Assembly (NCBI GenBank): GCA_049515655.1
Contig: JBEKTW010000011.1
Coordinates: 62,001 to 126,000 of the forward strand
From: JBEKTW01 sp049515655
GTDB lineage: Bacteria; Bacteroidota; Ignavibacteria; UBA10030; SZUA-254
Direction of reading: 5' to 3'
DNA length: 64,000 bases
A model generated the notes under the pieces. The model was not told the origin of the DNA. It did not search any database and saw nothing but the letters and a program-made list of their open reading frames with translations. Of this stretch, positions 1 to 7,672 are shown in pieces. A program made the translations under genes and the position numbers. Position 1 is the stretch's first letter. Each line of letters starts with the position of its first letter.

Positions 1-464
1 TGGACAGGGTGGATGAATTCCGTGAAGCGTTTAACCTTGTTGTTGAAGAACTCATGACGGAGAATATCCGGACGCCGGAGATTCTGATCGACTCCGAAAT
101 CACGCTGGGTGAGATTACCCCGCGGTTTCTCCGCATCCTGAAGGAATTTGCCCCTTTTGGCCCCAGCAACATGCGACCAGTGTTCCTTGCACGAGGCGTC
201 GAAGCGGTCGGCTCGCCGAAAGTCGTGGGGAAGGATCACTTGAAATTCAAAGTCAGGCAACACCGGAACCTTCTGGACGCGATCGGCTTCGGTCTCGGTT
301 CTTTAATCGATAAAGTCCGCACAAGCGGGAATAAGCTAGATATCGTCTTTTCCATCGACGAGTACGAGTGGCAGTCGCCACAGGTTCCACAAAACGGAAA
401 CGGGGCGGAATCATTCCCACAATTAAAAGTGAAAGACATCAAGAATAACGCAGGGGGAAACTGA
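1..464 (+). CDS. recJ: Single-stranded-DNA-specific exonuclease RecJ, C-terminal part (5' end outside window)
   Basis: This is the last ~154 codons of RecJ, the 5'-3' single-strand exonuclease of recombination and mismatch repair; the frame is open from the window edge, so the catalytic DHH/DHHA1 domains lie outside. What is visible is the C-terminal OB-like domain, with the family-typical stretch FAPFGPSNMRPVF (about 50 residues into the fragment) followed by a conserved GKDHLKF motif. It ends in a polar tail at a TGA two bases before yebC, so the two genes are probably cotranscribed. Identification rests on family resemblance of this domain and the repair-gene neighbourhood. Confidence 0.85.
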   Translation, partial: DRVDEFREAFNLVVEELMTENIRTPEILIDSEITLGEITPRFLRILKEFAPFGPSNMRPVFLARGVEAVGSPKVVGKDHLKFKVRQHRNLLDAIGFGLGSLIDKVRTSGNKLDIVFSIDEYEWQSPQVPQNGNGAESFPQLKVKDIKNNAGGN

Positions 465-466
465 CT

Positions 467-1219
467 ATGTCCGGTCATAATAAATGGGCGAAAATCAAAA
501 GAAAGAAAGGCGTCACTGATGCGAAACGGGGACGCACTTTCACACGATTGATCAAAGAAATGACGATCGCAGCGCGCGACGGCGGCGGCAATCAGCAGGG
601 TAACCCGAGACTGCGTCTTGCTATTGAAAAAGCGCAGGCCGCAAACATGCCCGCCGACAATATCAAGAGGGCGATCCAGCGGGGCACGGGCGAGCTTCCG
701 GGCGTGAGCTACGAGGAAGTTTCCTACGAAGGATATGGGCCGGCCGGCGTTGCTCTCATTATTGAGTCGGTGACGGATAACAAGAACCGCACTGTTTCGG
801 AAATCCGTCATGTCCTTGAGCGAAACAATGGGAAACTCGGGGCCGCGAACTCCGTCGCATGGATGTTCCACCGAACGGGAATCATCCACGTCGCAAAAGC
901 AAACTATAGTGAAGACGAATTTCTCGGAATCGCTCTTGACGCGGGTGCGGACGACATGAGAACCGATGAGGATCTGTACGAAATAGTTACAACCTTGGCC
1001 AACTTCGAAGCGGTGCGGCAAGCCCTTGTGGCGAAAGGTGTGAAGCTCGAAGATGCAGAAATTCAATTGATTCCCGAGAATATGGTAAAGGTTGAAGGCA
1101 AGGAAGCAGAGCAGGTCCTGAAACTTATGGAAGCTCTTGAGGACCACGAGGATGTGCAGCACGTCTATTCGAATTTTGATGTTGATGAAAAAGTAATGGC
1201 AGCGTTTAACGAAAGTTGA
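467..1219 (+). CDS. yebC: YebC/PmpR family (TACO1-like) regulator/translation factor
   Basis: A 250-residue member of the YebC/PmpR/TACO1 family. It starts with the near-invariant MSGHNKWAKIKRKKG and keeps the family length and the GYGPAGVAL core. Members were first described as transcription regulators and more recently as factors helping ribosomes through proline-rich stretches; the sequence does not say which applies here. The ATG lies 3 nt after the recJ stop, behind a purine-rich GGGGGAAA. yebC directly before ruvC-ruvA is a very common bacterial order, which supports the call. Confidence 0.96.
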   Translation: MSGHNKWAKIKRKKGVTDAKRGRTFTRLIKEMTIAARDGGGNQQGNPRLRLAIEKAQAANMPADNIKRAIQRGTGELPGVSYEEVSYEGYGPAGVALIIESVTDNKNRTVSEIRHVLERNNGKLGAANSVAWMFHRTGIIHVAKANYSEDEFLGIALDAGADDMRTDEDLYEIVTTLANFEAVRQALVAKGVKLEDAEIQLIPENMVKVEGKEAEQVLKLMEALEDHEDVQHVYSNFDVDEKVMAAFNES

Positions 1220-1341
1220 ATAGTTGTTAGTTAGTTCGTTGGTTTGTTGGTTAGTTAGTTCGTCATGCCAGCGAATCAGGAAGCGAGTATTTTCAACCTT
1301 TGAACTATTCAACCATCTAACTATTTAACTAATCAACTAAC
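1220..1341 (+). repeat. Low-complexity (GTTA/GTTG)n intergenic repeat with complementary end
   Basis: The yebC-ruvC gap is made almost entirely of degenerate TTAG/TTGG-type tetranucleotide units reading in one direction (about 1221-1262). The same units recur in complementary orientation (about 1300-1341, CTAACTATTTAACTAATCAAC). The two halves can therefore fold into a long imperfect hairpin just upstream of the ruvC ATG. No open reading frame or promoter match is convincing inside it. Confidence 0.6.
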
Positions 1342-1899
1342 ATGATCATTTTGGGCGTTGACCCGGGGACACTCATCACCGGTTACGGCGTCATCGACAA
1401 CCGCAACGGAAAGATGGCGGTGCTTGCCTGTGATGCGATCAGGAACAATTCGAACGTTCCACTTCCGGTGAGATTGAAGCGTATCTTCGACGCATTAAAT
1501 GACGTAATGGAAAAATACAGCCCGGAGGAGTTCGCGATAGAGACTGCATTCTACGGCAAGAACGCCCAGTCCGCGTTGAAACTCGGCCATGCCCGAGGAG
1601 TTGCGATGCTGGCAGCCGTTTTGCGGGATATCCCGACGCGGGAATACTCTCCCCGCGAAGTGAAGAAAGCCATCGTCGGCAAGGGGAGCGCGTCGAAGCA
1701 GCAGGTTCAGTACATGATCGCATCTCTCTTGAAGTTGAAGCAGACACCAAAGTACTATGACGTTACCGACGCCCTGGCGGTCGCCGTGTGCCATGTGCAT
1801 CGCCGCAGGTCGACGAACAAGACGTTCAAGGACTGGAAATCGTTCCTCGCTTCGCACCCGGAAAAACTCTCAACCTCTTCACGGCGATCCACACGATGA
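1342..1899 (+). CDS. ruvC: Crossover junction endodeoxyribonuclease RuvC
   Basis: Holliday-junction resolvase that nicks symmetrically related strands after RuvAB branch migration. It has 185 residues, slightly longer than the E. coli protein because of a basic C-terminal tail. The four acidic catalytic residues are in place: D7 (GVDPGT), E67 (AIETAF), and D140 and D143 (DVTDALA). The ATG overlaps nothing upstream but follows the repeat-filled gap. The TGA stop overlaps the ruvA start codon (ATGA), indicating translational coupling. Confidence 0.97.
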   Translation: MIILGVDPGTLITGYGVIDNRNGKMAVLACDAIRNNSNVPLPVRLKRIFDALNDVMEKYSPEEFAIETAFYGKNAQSALKLGHARGVAMLAAVLRDIPTREYSPREVKKAIVGKGSASKQQVQYMIASLLKLKQTPKYYDVTDALAVAVCHVHRRRSTNKTFKDWKSFLASHPEKLSTSSRRSTR

Positions 1900-2498
1900 T
1901 CTCCTACCTTCAGGGAACACTCGTTCAAAAAACTCCAACCGAGCTGGTCATCGACGTTAGCGGTGTAGGATATTTCGTCAGCATCCCGCTGTCGACATTC
2001 GAAAAACTCGGACACGTCGGAGAAAAAATCAAAATTCTAACCTACATGCACGTTCGGGAGGATATCATTCAGCTCTATGGATTTGCCTCTGAAGCGGAGC
2101 GTGAAATGTTCCGTTTGTTGATTTCCATTTCCGGTATCGGTCCTAAGATGGCCCAAGGGATTCTCTCGGGATTGAGCACGGCGGAGTTGAGAGCGGCAAT
2201 CGTTGAAGGCAACCTCTCCGCCCTGACTTCAATTCCGGGCGTTGGAAGAAAAACTGCCGAGAGGCTTGTGGTCGAGCTGCGTGACAAATTATCGAAAGTG
2301 GAAAATCTGGAATTGTCGCCCGTTCCGTCGAGCAATCAACTGAAATCGCGTTCGGAGGCGGTTGTAGCGCTTATGGCCCTGGGTCACTCGCGCGCGAGCG
2401 CGGAGAAGGCGGTCTTCACGGTTCTCAAGGAATCCACACAGAAGGAAATTCCGGTTGAAGAATTGATCAGGCGGGCACTCCGGCACGCCGCTCAATAA
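1896..2498 (+). CDS. ruvA: Holliday junction branch migration protein RuvA
   Basis: A 200-residue RuvA, the tetrameric junction-binding partner of the RuvB motor. It has the N-terminal OB fold (MISYLQGTL, VDVSGVGY-type motif), two helix-hairpin-helix motifs (ISGIGPKMA and IPGVGRKTAERL at about residues 80-125), and a C-terminal three-helix RuvB-contact domain. The ATG at 1896 overlaps the ruvC stop; the reading frame is open further upstream, but the conserved MISYLQG start fixes this choice. Normally ruvB would follow; here a restriction-modification pair intervenes. Confidence 0.97.
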   Translation: MISYLQGTLVQKTPTELVIDVSGVGYFVSIPLSTFEKLGHVGEKIKILTYMHVREDIIQLYGFASEAEREMFRLLISISGIGPKMAQGILSGLSTAELRAAIVEGNLSALTSIPGVGRKTAERLVVELRDKLSKVENLELSPVPSSNQLKSRSEAVVALMALGHSRASAEKAVFTVLKESTQKEIPVEELIRRALRHAAQ

Positions 2499-2572
2499 CC
2501 GTCCAAGCGGTGCCGGATATTGCTATTCATTTCCAAACCCATTACACTATTTCTTTCGATTGTTGTTTTTCT

Positions 2573-2580
2573 TATATTTG
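2573..2580 (+). promoter_or_regulatory. Putative -7 promoter element upstream of the methyltransferase gene
   Basis: TATATTTG matches the Bacteroidetes-type -7 consensus TAnnTTTG exactly and lies 26 nt before the methyltransferase ATG, in an A+T-rich spacer after ruvA. The -33 side is weak: only TTTC-like sequence at about 2550-2553. It would give the restriction-modification pair, and possibly ruvB behind it, its own promoter. Confidence 0.35.
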
Positions 2581-2605
2581 AACGACTTGGTACTGACATT
2601 AAACG

Positions 2606-3559
2606 ATGTTCAAAACAATCGACATTTCACGCAAGTTTGATCTTAATGAAGTAGCCGTTGTTTACGCCGGGGACTGTATGGATCTAATGAGAGAGATTCC
2701 CGATGAATCCATTCAGTTGGTGGTAACGTCTCCCCCTTATAACTTAGGTAAGGAATACGAACAGAGACAGAACCTCAGGGAGTACCTCGAACAACAAGCT
2801 GCTGTGATAGCCGAGTGCTACCGCATCATGAAATCAACAGGAAGCATTTGTTGGCAGGTTGGTAATTATGTCGATAACAGTTCGATAATTCCTCTCGACA
2901 CTATCCTGTACCCTATTTTCAGAGACTTGGGGTTAAAAATGCGGAATAGGATTGTTTGGCACTTTGAACATGGTCTTCACGCCTCCAAAAGATTTTCAGG
3001 CAGATATGAAACAATCAACTGGTACACGAAATCTGATGAATATGTTTTCAATCTGGATCCCGTTCGCGTGGCGCAAAAGTATCCAGGGAAAAAGTATTTC
3101 AAAGGTCCCAAGAAAGGACAATATTCTAGCAACCCCCTGGGAAAGAATCCTGGGGATATGTGGATATTTCCAAATGTAAAAAGCAATCACGTCGAAAAAA
3201 CGATTCATCCTTGCCAATTTCCTGTTGAGTTGGTTGAGAGACTTGTACTCTCGATGACTAATATGGATGACTGGGTCTTTGATCCGTTCCTCGGTGTGGG
3301 AACAACGATAATCGCGGCCTTAAGAAATGAGAGGAGAGGAGCGGGGTCTGAGATTGTTCGGAAGTATGTAGATATCGCCCACGCCAGAATTCTGCAGTCA
3401 ATTAACGGAACACTACCCGTGAGACCAATGACACAACCTGTTTTTGATCCCAAACATGCCGGCAAAAGCCTGACGACCGCGCCATGGGCGAGTCATCGAG
3501 AACAAAAGCAGCTCACACTAATGGACAGATCAAAAAGAAAGTACAGAGCGAAAAAATGA
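2606..3559 (+). CDS. Type II DNA methyltransferase, beta-class, probably N4-cytosine (BstYI/BglII-type system)
   Basis: A 317-residue SAM-dependent DNA methyltransferase with beta-class motif order. Motif IV TSPPY is at residues 41-45, then a variable target-recognition stretch, then motif X (HPCQFP, about 201) and motif I FDPFLGVGTT at 225-234. The SPPY form is typical of N4-cytosine enzymes, though N6-adenine activity cannot be excluded. It is the modification partner of the nuclease gene that overlaps its stop by ATGA. Coding A+T content is visibly higher than in flanking ruvA and ruvB (sample lines about 32-42% G+C against about 52%), a sign of horizontal transfer. Confidence 0.9.
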   Translation: MFKTIDISRKFDLNEVAVVYAGDCMDLMREIPDESIQLVVTSPPYNLGKEYEQRQNLREYLEQQAAVIAECYRIMKSTGSICWQVGNYVDNSSIIPLDTILYPIFRDLGLKMRNRIVWHFEHGLHASKRFSGRYETINWYTKSDEYVFNLDPVRVAQKYPGKKYFKGPKKGQYSSNPLGKNPGDMWIFPNVKSNHVEKTIHPCQFPVELVERLVLSMTNMDDWVFDPFLGVGTTIIAALRNERRGAGSEIVRKYVDIAHARILQSINGTLPVRPMTQPVFDPKHAGKSLTTAPWASHREQKQLTLMDRSKRKYRAKK

Positions 3560-4170
3560 AGATTGCACAAAAATACTCTCATTTGAACGGGGAAGAATTC
3601 TTAATCGTCCATCACAGGCCAGTCTATCAGGAAATCAAGAACATAATCAAATCTATTAATGCCGATGCACATCGTACTAAGGTTAGTAAAGAAAAAACAA
3701 TGCCAGGCAAAAAGCTATTCTCGCCAGTGCATCTGAACAAAACCTTTAATACCGACTTTCGGAAAAGAGGATGGCGCGGAGAAATTTATCGTTATGTTGT
3801 CACCACCGATAGGCTCCTAATGCAGGAACTTATCACCCTCTCCTTTGAGGATCAAAAGAAGCTGGTTCGTGAAAAGGGAGTAAAAACCCCGATCACATCC
3901 TACAAACAGACCGACTTTGTCAAAGACAGAATTGCAATTGAAATTCAGTTTGGAAAATATTCCTTTGTGGCCTTCGATCTTTTCGTCAAACATTTGTTAT
4001 TTTACTCCGGCGGTCTAATCAATGTGGGAATCGAAGTCCTTCCAACGAAGAAAATGCAGTCTGAAATGTCATCGGGAATCGCATACTTTGAGGGAGAAGT
4101 GTACAATGTCTTGAGACATGGTCGGGGGAATCCTCCAGTGCCATTACTGATTCTTGGGATAGAACCATAA
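3556..4170 (+). CDS. BstYI/BglII-like type II restriction endonuclease
   Basis: A 204-residue protein resembling the BglII/BstYI endonucleases, which cut R/GATCY or A/GATCT. The active-site spacing of that family is present: D120, then E129-I-Q131 (the family uses Gln where most PD-(D/E)XK enzymes have Lys), inside IAIEIQFGKY. The following YSGGLINVGIEVLP segment and near-C-terminal LLILGIEP also fit. The length is nearly that of BstYI. The start is the ATG overlapping the methyltransferase stop (ATGA); an upstream in-frame extension would lie inside the methyltransferase gene. The stop is 3 nt before ruvB. Low G+C. Exact specificity is inferred. Confidence 0.85.
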   Translation: MKIAQKYSHLNGEEFLIVHHRPVYQEIKNIIKSINADAHRTKVSKEKTMPGKKLFSPVHLNKTFNTDFRKRGWRGEIYRYVVTTDRLLMQELITLSFEDQKKLVREKGVKTPITSYKQTDFVKDRIAIEIQFGKYSFVAFDLFVKHLLFYSGGLINVGIEVLPTKKMQSEMSSGIAYFEGEVYNVLRHGRGNPPVPLLILGIEP

Positions 4171-4173
4171 CAA

Positions 4174-5229
4174 ATGCCTCGAATATCCGACCATACAACC
4201 CCCGAACGTCTCGAGAACGAAGTAGAACTCGACCAGACGCTGCGTCCATCCCGCTTCGACGAGTTTGTCGGCCAGAAGAAGATTGTCGACAATCTCAAGG
4301 TCTTCATTACTGCCGCAAAGAAGCGAAAAGAAAGTCTGGACCACGTACTTCTGACGGGTCCTCCCGGCCTGGGCAAGACCACCCTGGCCTATATCGTCGC
4401 TAACGAGATTGGCGCTCAGATCAAAGTGACATCGGGACCCGCACTCGACAAACCGTTCAACCTTGCGGGCATCCTTACCAGTTTGAATGCCGGCGATGTC
4501 CTTTTCATCGATGAAGTTCACCGGCTCAATCCAATCGTTGAGGAGTATTTGTATTCGGCAATGGAGGACTTCAGAATCGACATCGTCATCGACAGCGGTC
4601 CGAACGCCCGGAGCGTGCAATTGAGTCTTCCGCGATTCACGCTTATCGGCGCGACGACACGCGCGGGACTTCTCTCAGCCCCCTTGCGCTCCCGGTTCGG
4701 GTTGACCAACCGTTTGGATTACTATCCGGCCGGGGAGCTGGAGAAAATCATTGACCGTTCTGCGGTGCTTCTCAACGTGAAAACAGACCGTCAGGGCTGC
4801 GAAGAAATAGCCCGCCGCGCCCGCGGTACACCGAGGATCGCCAACCGGCTGCTCCGGCGATGCAGGGATTTCGCGCAGGCCGACAAGCAACTCGCAAAGT
4901 ACGATGGCACCATCTCGAAAGAAGTCGCCGAGTATTCTTTGAAAGCGCTCGAAGTGGACGACCACGGCCTCGACGAAATGGACAAGCGCATTTTGCTGAC
5001 GATCATGGAGAAATTCAGCGGCGGACCCGTCGGCGTGAACACGATAGCGGTTGCTGTCGGCGAGGAGCCGGGAACGATTGAGGAAGTGTACGAGCCGTAT
5101 CTGATCCAGGAAGGATTCCTCAAACGCACACCGAGGGGACGCGAGGCAACGGACCTTTCCTACAAGCATTTCGGCGTGAATCGCAAGGTGTCTGCGAGCC
5201 AGCCGACTCTTTTTGAAAATTCAAAATGA
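4174..5229 (+). CDS. ruvB: Holliday junction branch migration DNA helicase RuvB
   Basis: The AAA+ motor that drives branch migration on RuvA-bound junctions, 351 residues. Visible are Walker A GPPGLGKTT, Walker B LFIDEVHRL, the RuvB arginine-rich TRAGLL region, and the C-terminal winged-helix with RTPRGREAT. G+C returns to the local average. It begins only 3 nt after the endonuclease stop with no clear Shine-Dalgarno, so its translation is probably coupled to the restriction gene. Confidence 0.98.
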   Translation: MPRISDHTTPERLENEVELDQTLRPSRFDEFVGQKKIVDNLKVFITAAKKRKESLDHVLLTGPPGLGKTTLAYIVANEIGAQIKVTSGPALDKPFNLAGILTSLNAGDVLFIDEVHRLNPIVEEYLYSAMEDFRIDIVIDSGPNARSVQLSLPRFTLIGATTRAGLLSAPLRSRFGLTNRLDYYPAGELEKIIDRSAVLLNVKTDRQGCEEIARRARGTPRIANRLLRRCRDFAQADKQLAKYDGTISKEVAEYSLKALEVDDHGLDEMDKRILLTIMEKFSGGPVGVNTIAVAVGEEPGTIEEVYEPYLIQEGFLKRTPRGREATDLSYKHFGVNRKVSASQPTLFENSK

Positions 5230-5239
5230 ACTCACCTTC

Positions 5240-5674
5240 ATGATCTCCTATCGGGCAAAAAAAACGCACATCGGCCAACTTCCACTTGGAGCAGACCTGT
5301 ATGAGAGTTTGATGGAAATCGTGAAGAGGGAAGGCATTCGGCTTGGCAGGATCCAGGCCATCGGCGCGACAACACACGCCGTCGTCGCTTACTACGACCA
5401 GAACCTGAGGAAATACCTTCCGCTTGAATTTTCGGGCGGGATGGAAATATTGAGCTGCAACGGAAATGTGAGCATCCGCGATGGCCAACCGTTCGTACAC
5501 GCGCACATTTTGTTGGGAGATAGAGAAGGAAAAATATTCGGCGGGCATCTTTTACCCGGAACAAAGGTATTTGCATGTGAGCTCTTCATCGACGAATTTG
5601 GAGGTGAAGAGCTGGTTCGCGGGCATGATGAAGCAACCGGGTTGTATCTGTGGAAGTCGGAGCGAACTTTGTAA
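5240..5674 (+). CDS. PPC/DUF296 domain protein
   Basis: A 144-residue single-domain PPC (plants and prokaryotes conserved, DUF296) protein. It has the trimer-forming fold signature GRIQAIGAT near residue 40 and the conserved His cluster HAHILLGD...GGHLLPG that binds metal in structural homologues. Plant relatives carry AT-hooks for DNA binding; none is present here, so DNA binding is not implied. The ATG at 5240 is preferred over an upstream TTG inside ruvB because the domain begins immediately after it. It directly follows ruvB but no functional link is evident. Confidence 0.85.
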   Translation: MISYRAKKTHIGQLPLGADLYESLMEIVKREGIRLGRIQAIGATTHAVVAYYDQNLRKYLPLEFSGGMEILSCNGNVSIRDGQPFVHAHILLGDREGKIFGGHLLPGTKVFACELFIDEFGGEELVRGHDEATGLYLWKSERTL

Positions 5675-5720
5675 ATCGTTTTATGGAATGTCAGTACGAA
5701 TGGGCTCACATCTCAACGAT

Positions 5721-5746
5721 CAGAGCTCACTGCTCAGAGCTCATTG
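5721..5746 (+). repeat. Short direct repeat upstream of the aldehyde dehydrogenase gene
   Basis: CAGAGCTCACTG (5721-5732) is repeated as CAGAGCTCATTG (5735-5746), 14 bp apart, just upstream of an AGGAAGGA ribosome-binding site. It could be an operator or chance duplication. Confidence 0.3.
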
Positions 5747-5762
5747 TAGGAAGGAATAAACT

Positions 5763-7460
5763 ATGCCGTTAGACAAGGACCTCCAATCAATCCAGGAAGT
5801 GCGTGAGCTTGTGCAAAAGGCAAAGGCCGCGCAACTTGAGTTCCGGGCGTACGACCAAACGCGCGTCGACCGCATCGTGAGAGCGATGGCAGACGCCGGC
5901 TTCGAAGCTGCAGAACGACTCGGAAGAATGGCGCACGAGGAGACCGGCTTTGGCAAGCCGGAAGACAAGAAAAAGAAGAATGAGTTCGCGACGCGACGTG
6001 TTTGCGAGTCCATTAGAGACCTCAAAACGGTGGGTGTCATCAGGGAAGACCGCGAGAAGAGAATCATCGAGATTGCCGAGCCGATGGGTGTAGTCTGCGC
6101 GCTCATCCCTTCCACGAATCCGACATCTACGGTGATGTTCAAGGCGATCATTTCCGTGAAAGGAAGGAACGCCGTGGTCGCGAGTCCCCATCCCAAGGCC
6201 GTGAAGTGCACCGTCGAAGCGATGAATGTCGTTGCCCAGGCAGCCGAAGCCGCCGGCGCACCCCAGGGTTTGATGTCATGCCTGCAAAACCCGACCATCG
6301 AAGCGACAAATGAATTAATGAAACACAAACTCGTATCGGTCATCCTTGCAACCGGCAGCACGCCGATGGTGAAAGCGGCCTACGGTGCTGGAAAACCCGC
6401 CTATGGGGTCGGACCGGGAAATGTACCGGCATACATCGAGAAAAGTGCCAATATCCGAAAAGCCGTGGCCGATATCATCACGGGAAAAACATTCGACCTG
6501 GGTGTGCTTTGTTCAACCGAAGCTTCTGTGATTGTCGATTCAGCCGTCAAGAACGTCGTGGTAGAGGAATTCAAAAACCGTCGTTGCCACTTCGTCGAAG
6601 GAGATGACAAAGAGAAGCTTGGCCGCCTGATGTTCGACCAGCGCGGGGCAATCAATCCGGATATTGTCGGAAAGCCCGCCCCCTACATCGCGCAGAAAGC
6701 CGGATTCTCTGTCCCGGCTGATACGCAGGTCTTGATCGCGGAGTTGCAGGGAGTTGGTCGGGAGTATCCACTCTCGCGGGAAAAGCTTTCGCCCGTCCTT
6801 TCGTTCTACACGGTAGATAATTGGCGTGAAGGCTGTGAAAGGTGTATTGAGCTGCTCGAATTCGGCGGCATAGGACACACGCTCGTCATTCATTCGATGG
6901 ATGAAGACATCGTCATGAAGTTTGCACTTGAGAAACCGGCATTTCGCATTCTTGTCAATACCGTTGGAGCGCTGGGCGCCGTTGGATACACGAATGAGCT
7001 TCTTCCTTCGATGACCCTTGGACCCGGGACGTTCGGTGGGTCCATCGTATCGGAGAACGTTTCTGCGAAACATCTCATTAACATCAAGCGGCTGGCATTT
7101 GAGACGCGACCGATCAACGCGTCCGGTGAGGTGCCCGCGGCTGCAAGACCTGCGGGTCAGAGCACGCCCGCAATGAGAACGGTAGATTCGAAAACGGAAA
7201 GTTCGCCAAAGGCACATGAACCTTTAGCTATCAAGCCGCCCGTCAGCCACAATCCCCCGACTCCGATCCCGAAGCCGACAGTTTCGAAGTCCTGGCTCGA
7301 AGAGATTGACGAAAGAATCCGTCTCAAAGCGGGAAACGTTCCCAGCTACAAGCGCGAGTCTCAGCCGGCACCGGCATCCGGGAAAGAATCGGGGTCGCTC
7401 GGCACCGGAATTTCCGAGGAAGAGGTTGAGAGAATCATTAAGGATTTCTCGAAACGGTAA
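5763..7460 (+). CDS. CoA-acylating aldehyde dehydrogenase (EutE/PduP/AdhE-N type) with Pro-rich linker and C-terminal helix
   Basis: It converts an aldehyde, NAD+ and CoA to acyl-CoA. The dehydrogenase domain spans about residues 1-450, with nucleotide-binding IPSTNPTST (115-123), VGPGNVPAYI (217-226) and catalytic C250 in LGVLCSTE. Unlike plain acetaldehyde dehydrogenases (about 460 residues) it continues for about 110 residues: a Pro/Ser/Lys-rich linker and a final amphipathic helix GISEEEVERIIKDFSKR (549-565). That arrangement is typical of enzymes targeted into bacterial microcompartments. A strong AGGAAGGA precedes the ATG. No shell protein gene is visible in the window, so microcompartment loading is inference. 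Confidence 0.9.
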   Translation: MPLDKDLQSIQEVRELVQKAKAAQLEFRAYDQTRVDRIVRAMADAGFEAAERLGRMAHEETGFGKPEDKKKKNEFATRRVCESIRDLKTVGVIREDREKRIIEIAEPMGVVCALIPSTNPTSTVMFKAIISVKGRNAVVASPHPKAVKCTVEAMNVVAQAAEAAGAPQGLMSCLQNPTIEATNELMKHKLVSVILATGSTPMVKAAYGAGKPAYGVGPGNVPAYIEKSANIRKAVADIITGKTFDLGVLCSTEASVIVDSAVKNVVVEEFKNRRCHFVEGDDKEKLGRLMFDQRGAINPDIVGKPAPYIAQKAGFSVPADTQVLIAELQGVGREYPLSREKLSPVLSFYTVDNWREGCERCIELLEFGGIGHTLVIHSMDEDIVMKFALEKPAFRILVNTVGALGAVGYTNELLPSMTLGPGTFGGSIVSENVSAKHLINIKRLAFETRPINASGEVPAAARPAGQSTPAMRTVDSKTESSPKAHEPLAIKPPVSHNPPTPIPKPTVSKSWLEEIDERIRLKAGNVPSYKRESQPAPASGKESGSLGTGISEEEVERIIKDFSKR

Positions 7461-7536
7461 ACGAACCTCACCGTTCGCTCACGCTCAGGAGGAGATCTAT
7501 GATCCTTTCCTATGAGGATATTGTAGCTTCGGTTTT

Positions 7537-7557
7537 CCTTCCCCTCTTAGGGGAAGG
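7537..7557 (+). repeat. Perfect 9-bp-arm hairpin
   Basis: CCTTCCCCT, loop CTT, AGGGGAAGG: a perfect palindrome in the gap between the aldehyde dehydrogenase and the glycosylase. No T-run follows on either strand, so it is not a standard intrinsic terminator. A second hairpin of similar design lies about 55 bp downstream. Confidence 0.55.
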
Positions 7558-7611
7558 GTAGGATGGGGTCTCGCTTTCGCTGTTAACACGATTTGGGCCT
7601 CACCTGTAATT

Positions 7612-7628
7612 CTCTCCTTTGAGGAGAG
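7612..7628 (+). repeat. Perfect 7-bp-arm hairpin
   Basis: CTCTCCT, loop TTG, AGGAGAG, located 45 nt before the chosen glycosylase start. Same layout as the palindrome at 7537-7557 (pyrimidine arm ending CCT, 3-nt loop, purine arm), suggesting one dispersed repeat family. Confidence 0.45.
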
Positions 7629-7672
7629 GATGTAGTGGCTCCTTACGAGGTTCTCATTCGCCACAATCCAAA

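Noticed and set aside
236..1312. Long open frame (358 codons) on the minus strand across yebC
   Set aside because: It lies opposite the well-supported recJ and yebC genes and runs into the repeat tract; its composition has no recognisable domain.
1220..1341. CRISPR-like repeat
   Set aside because: Tetranucleotide low-complexity tracts without constant-length repeats and spacers.
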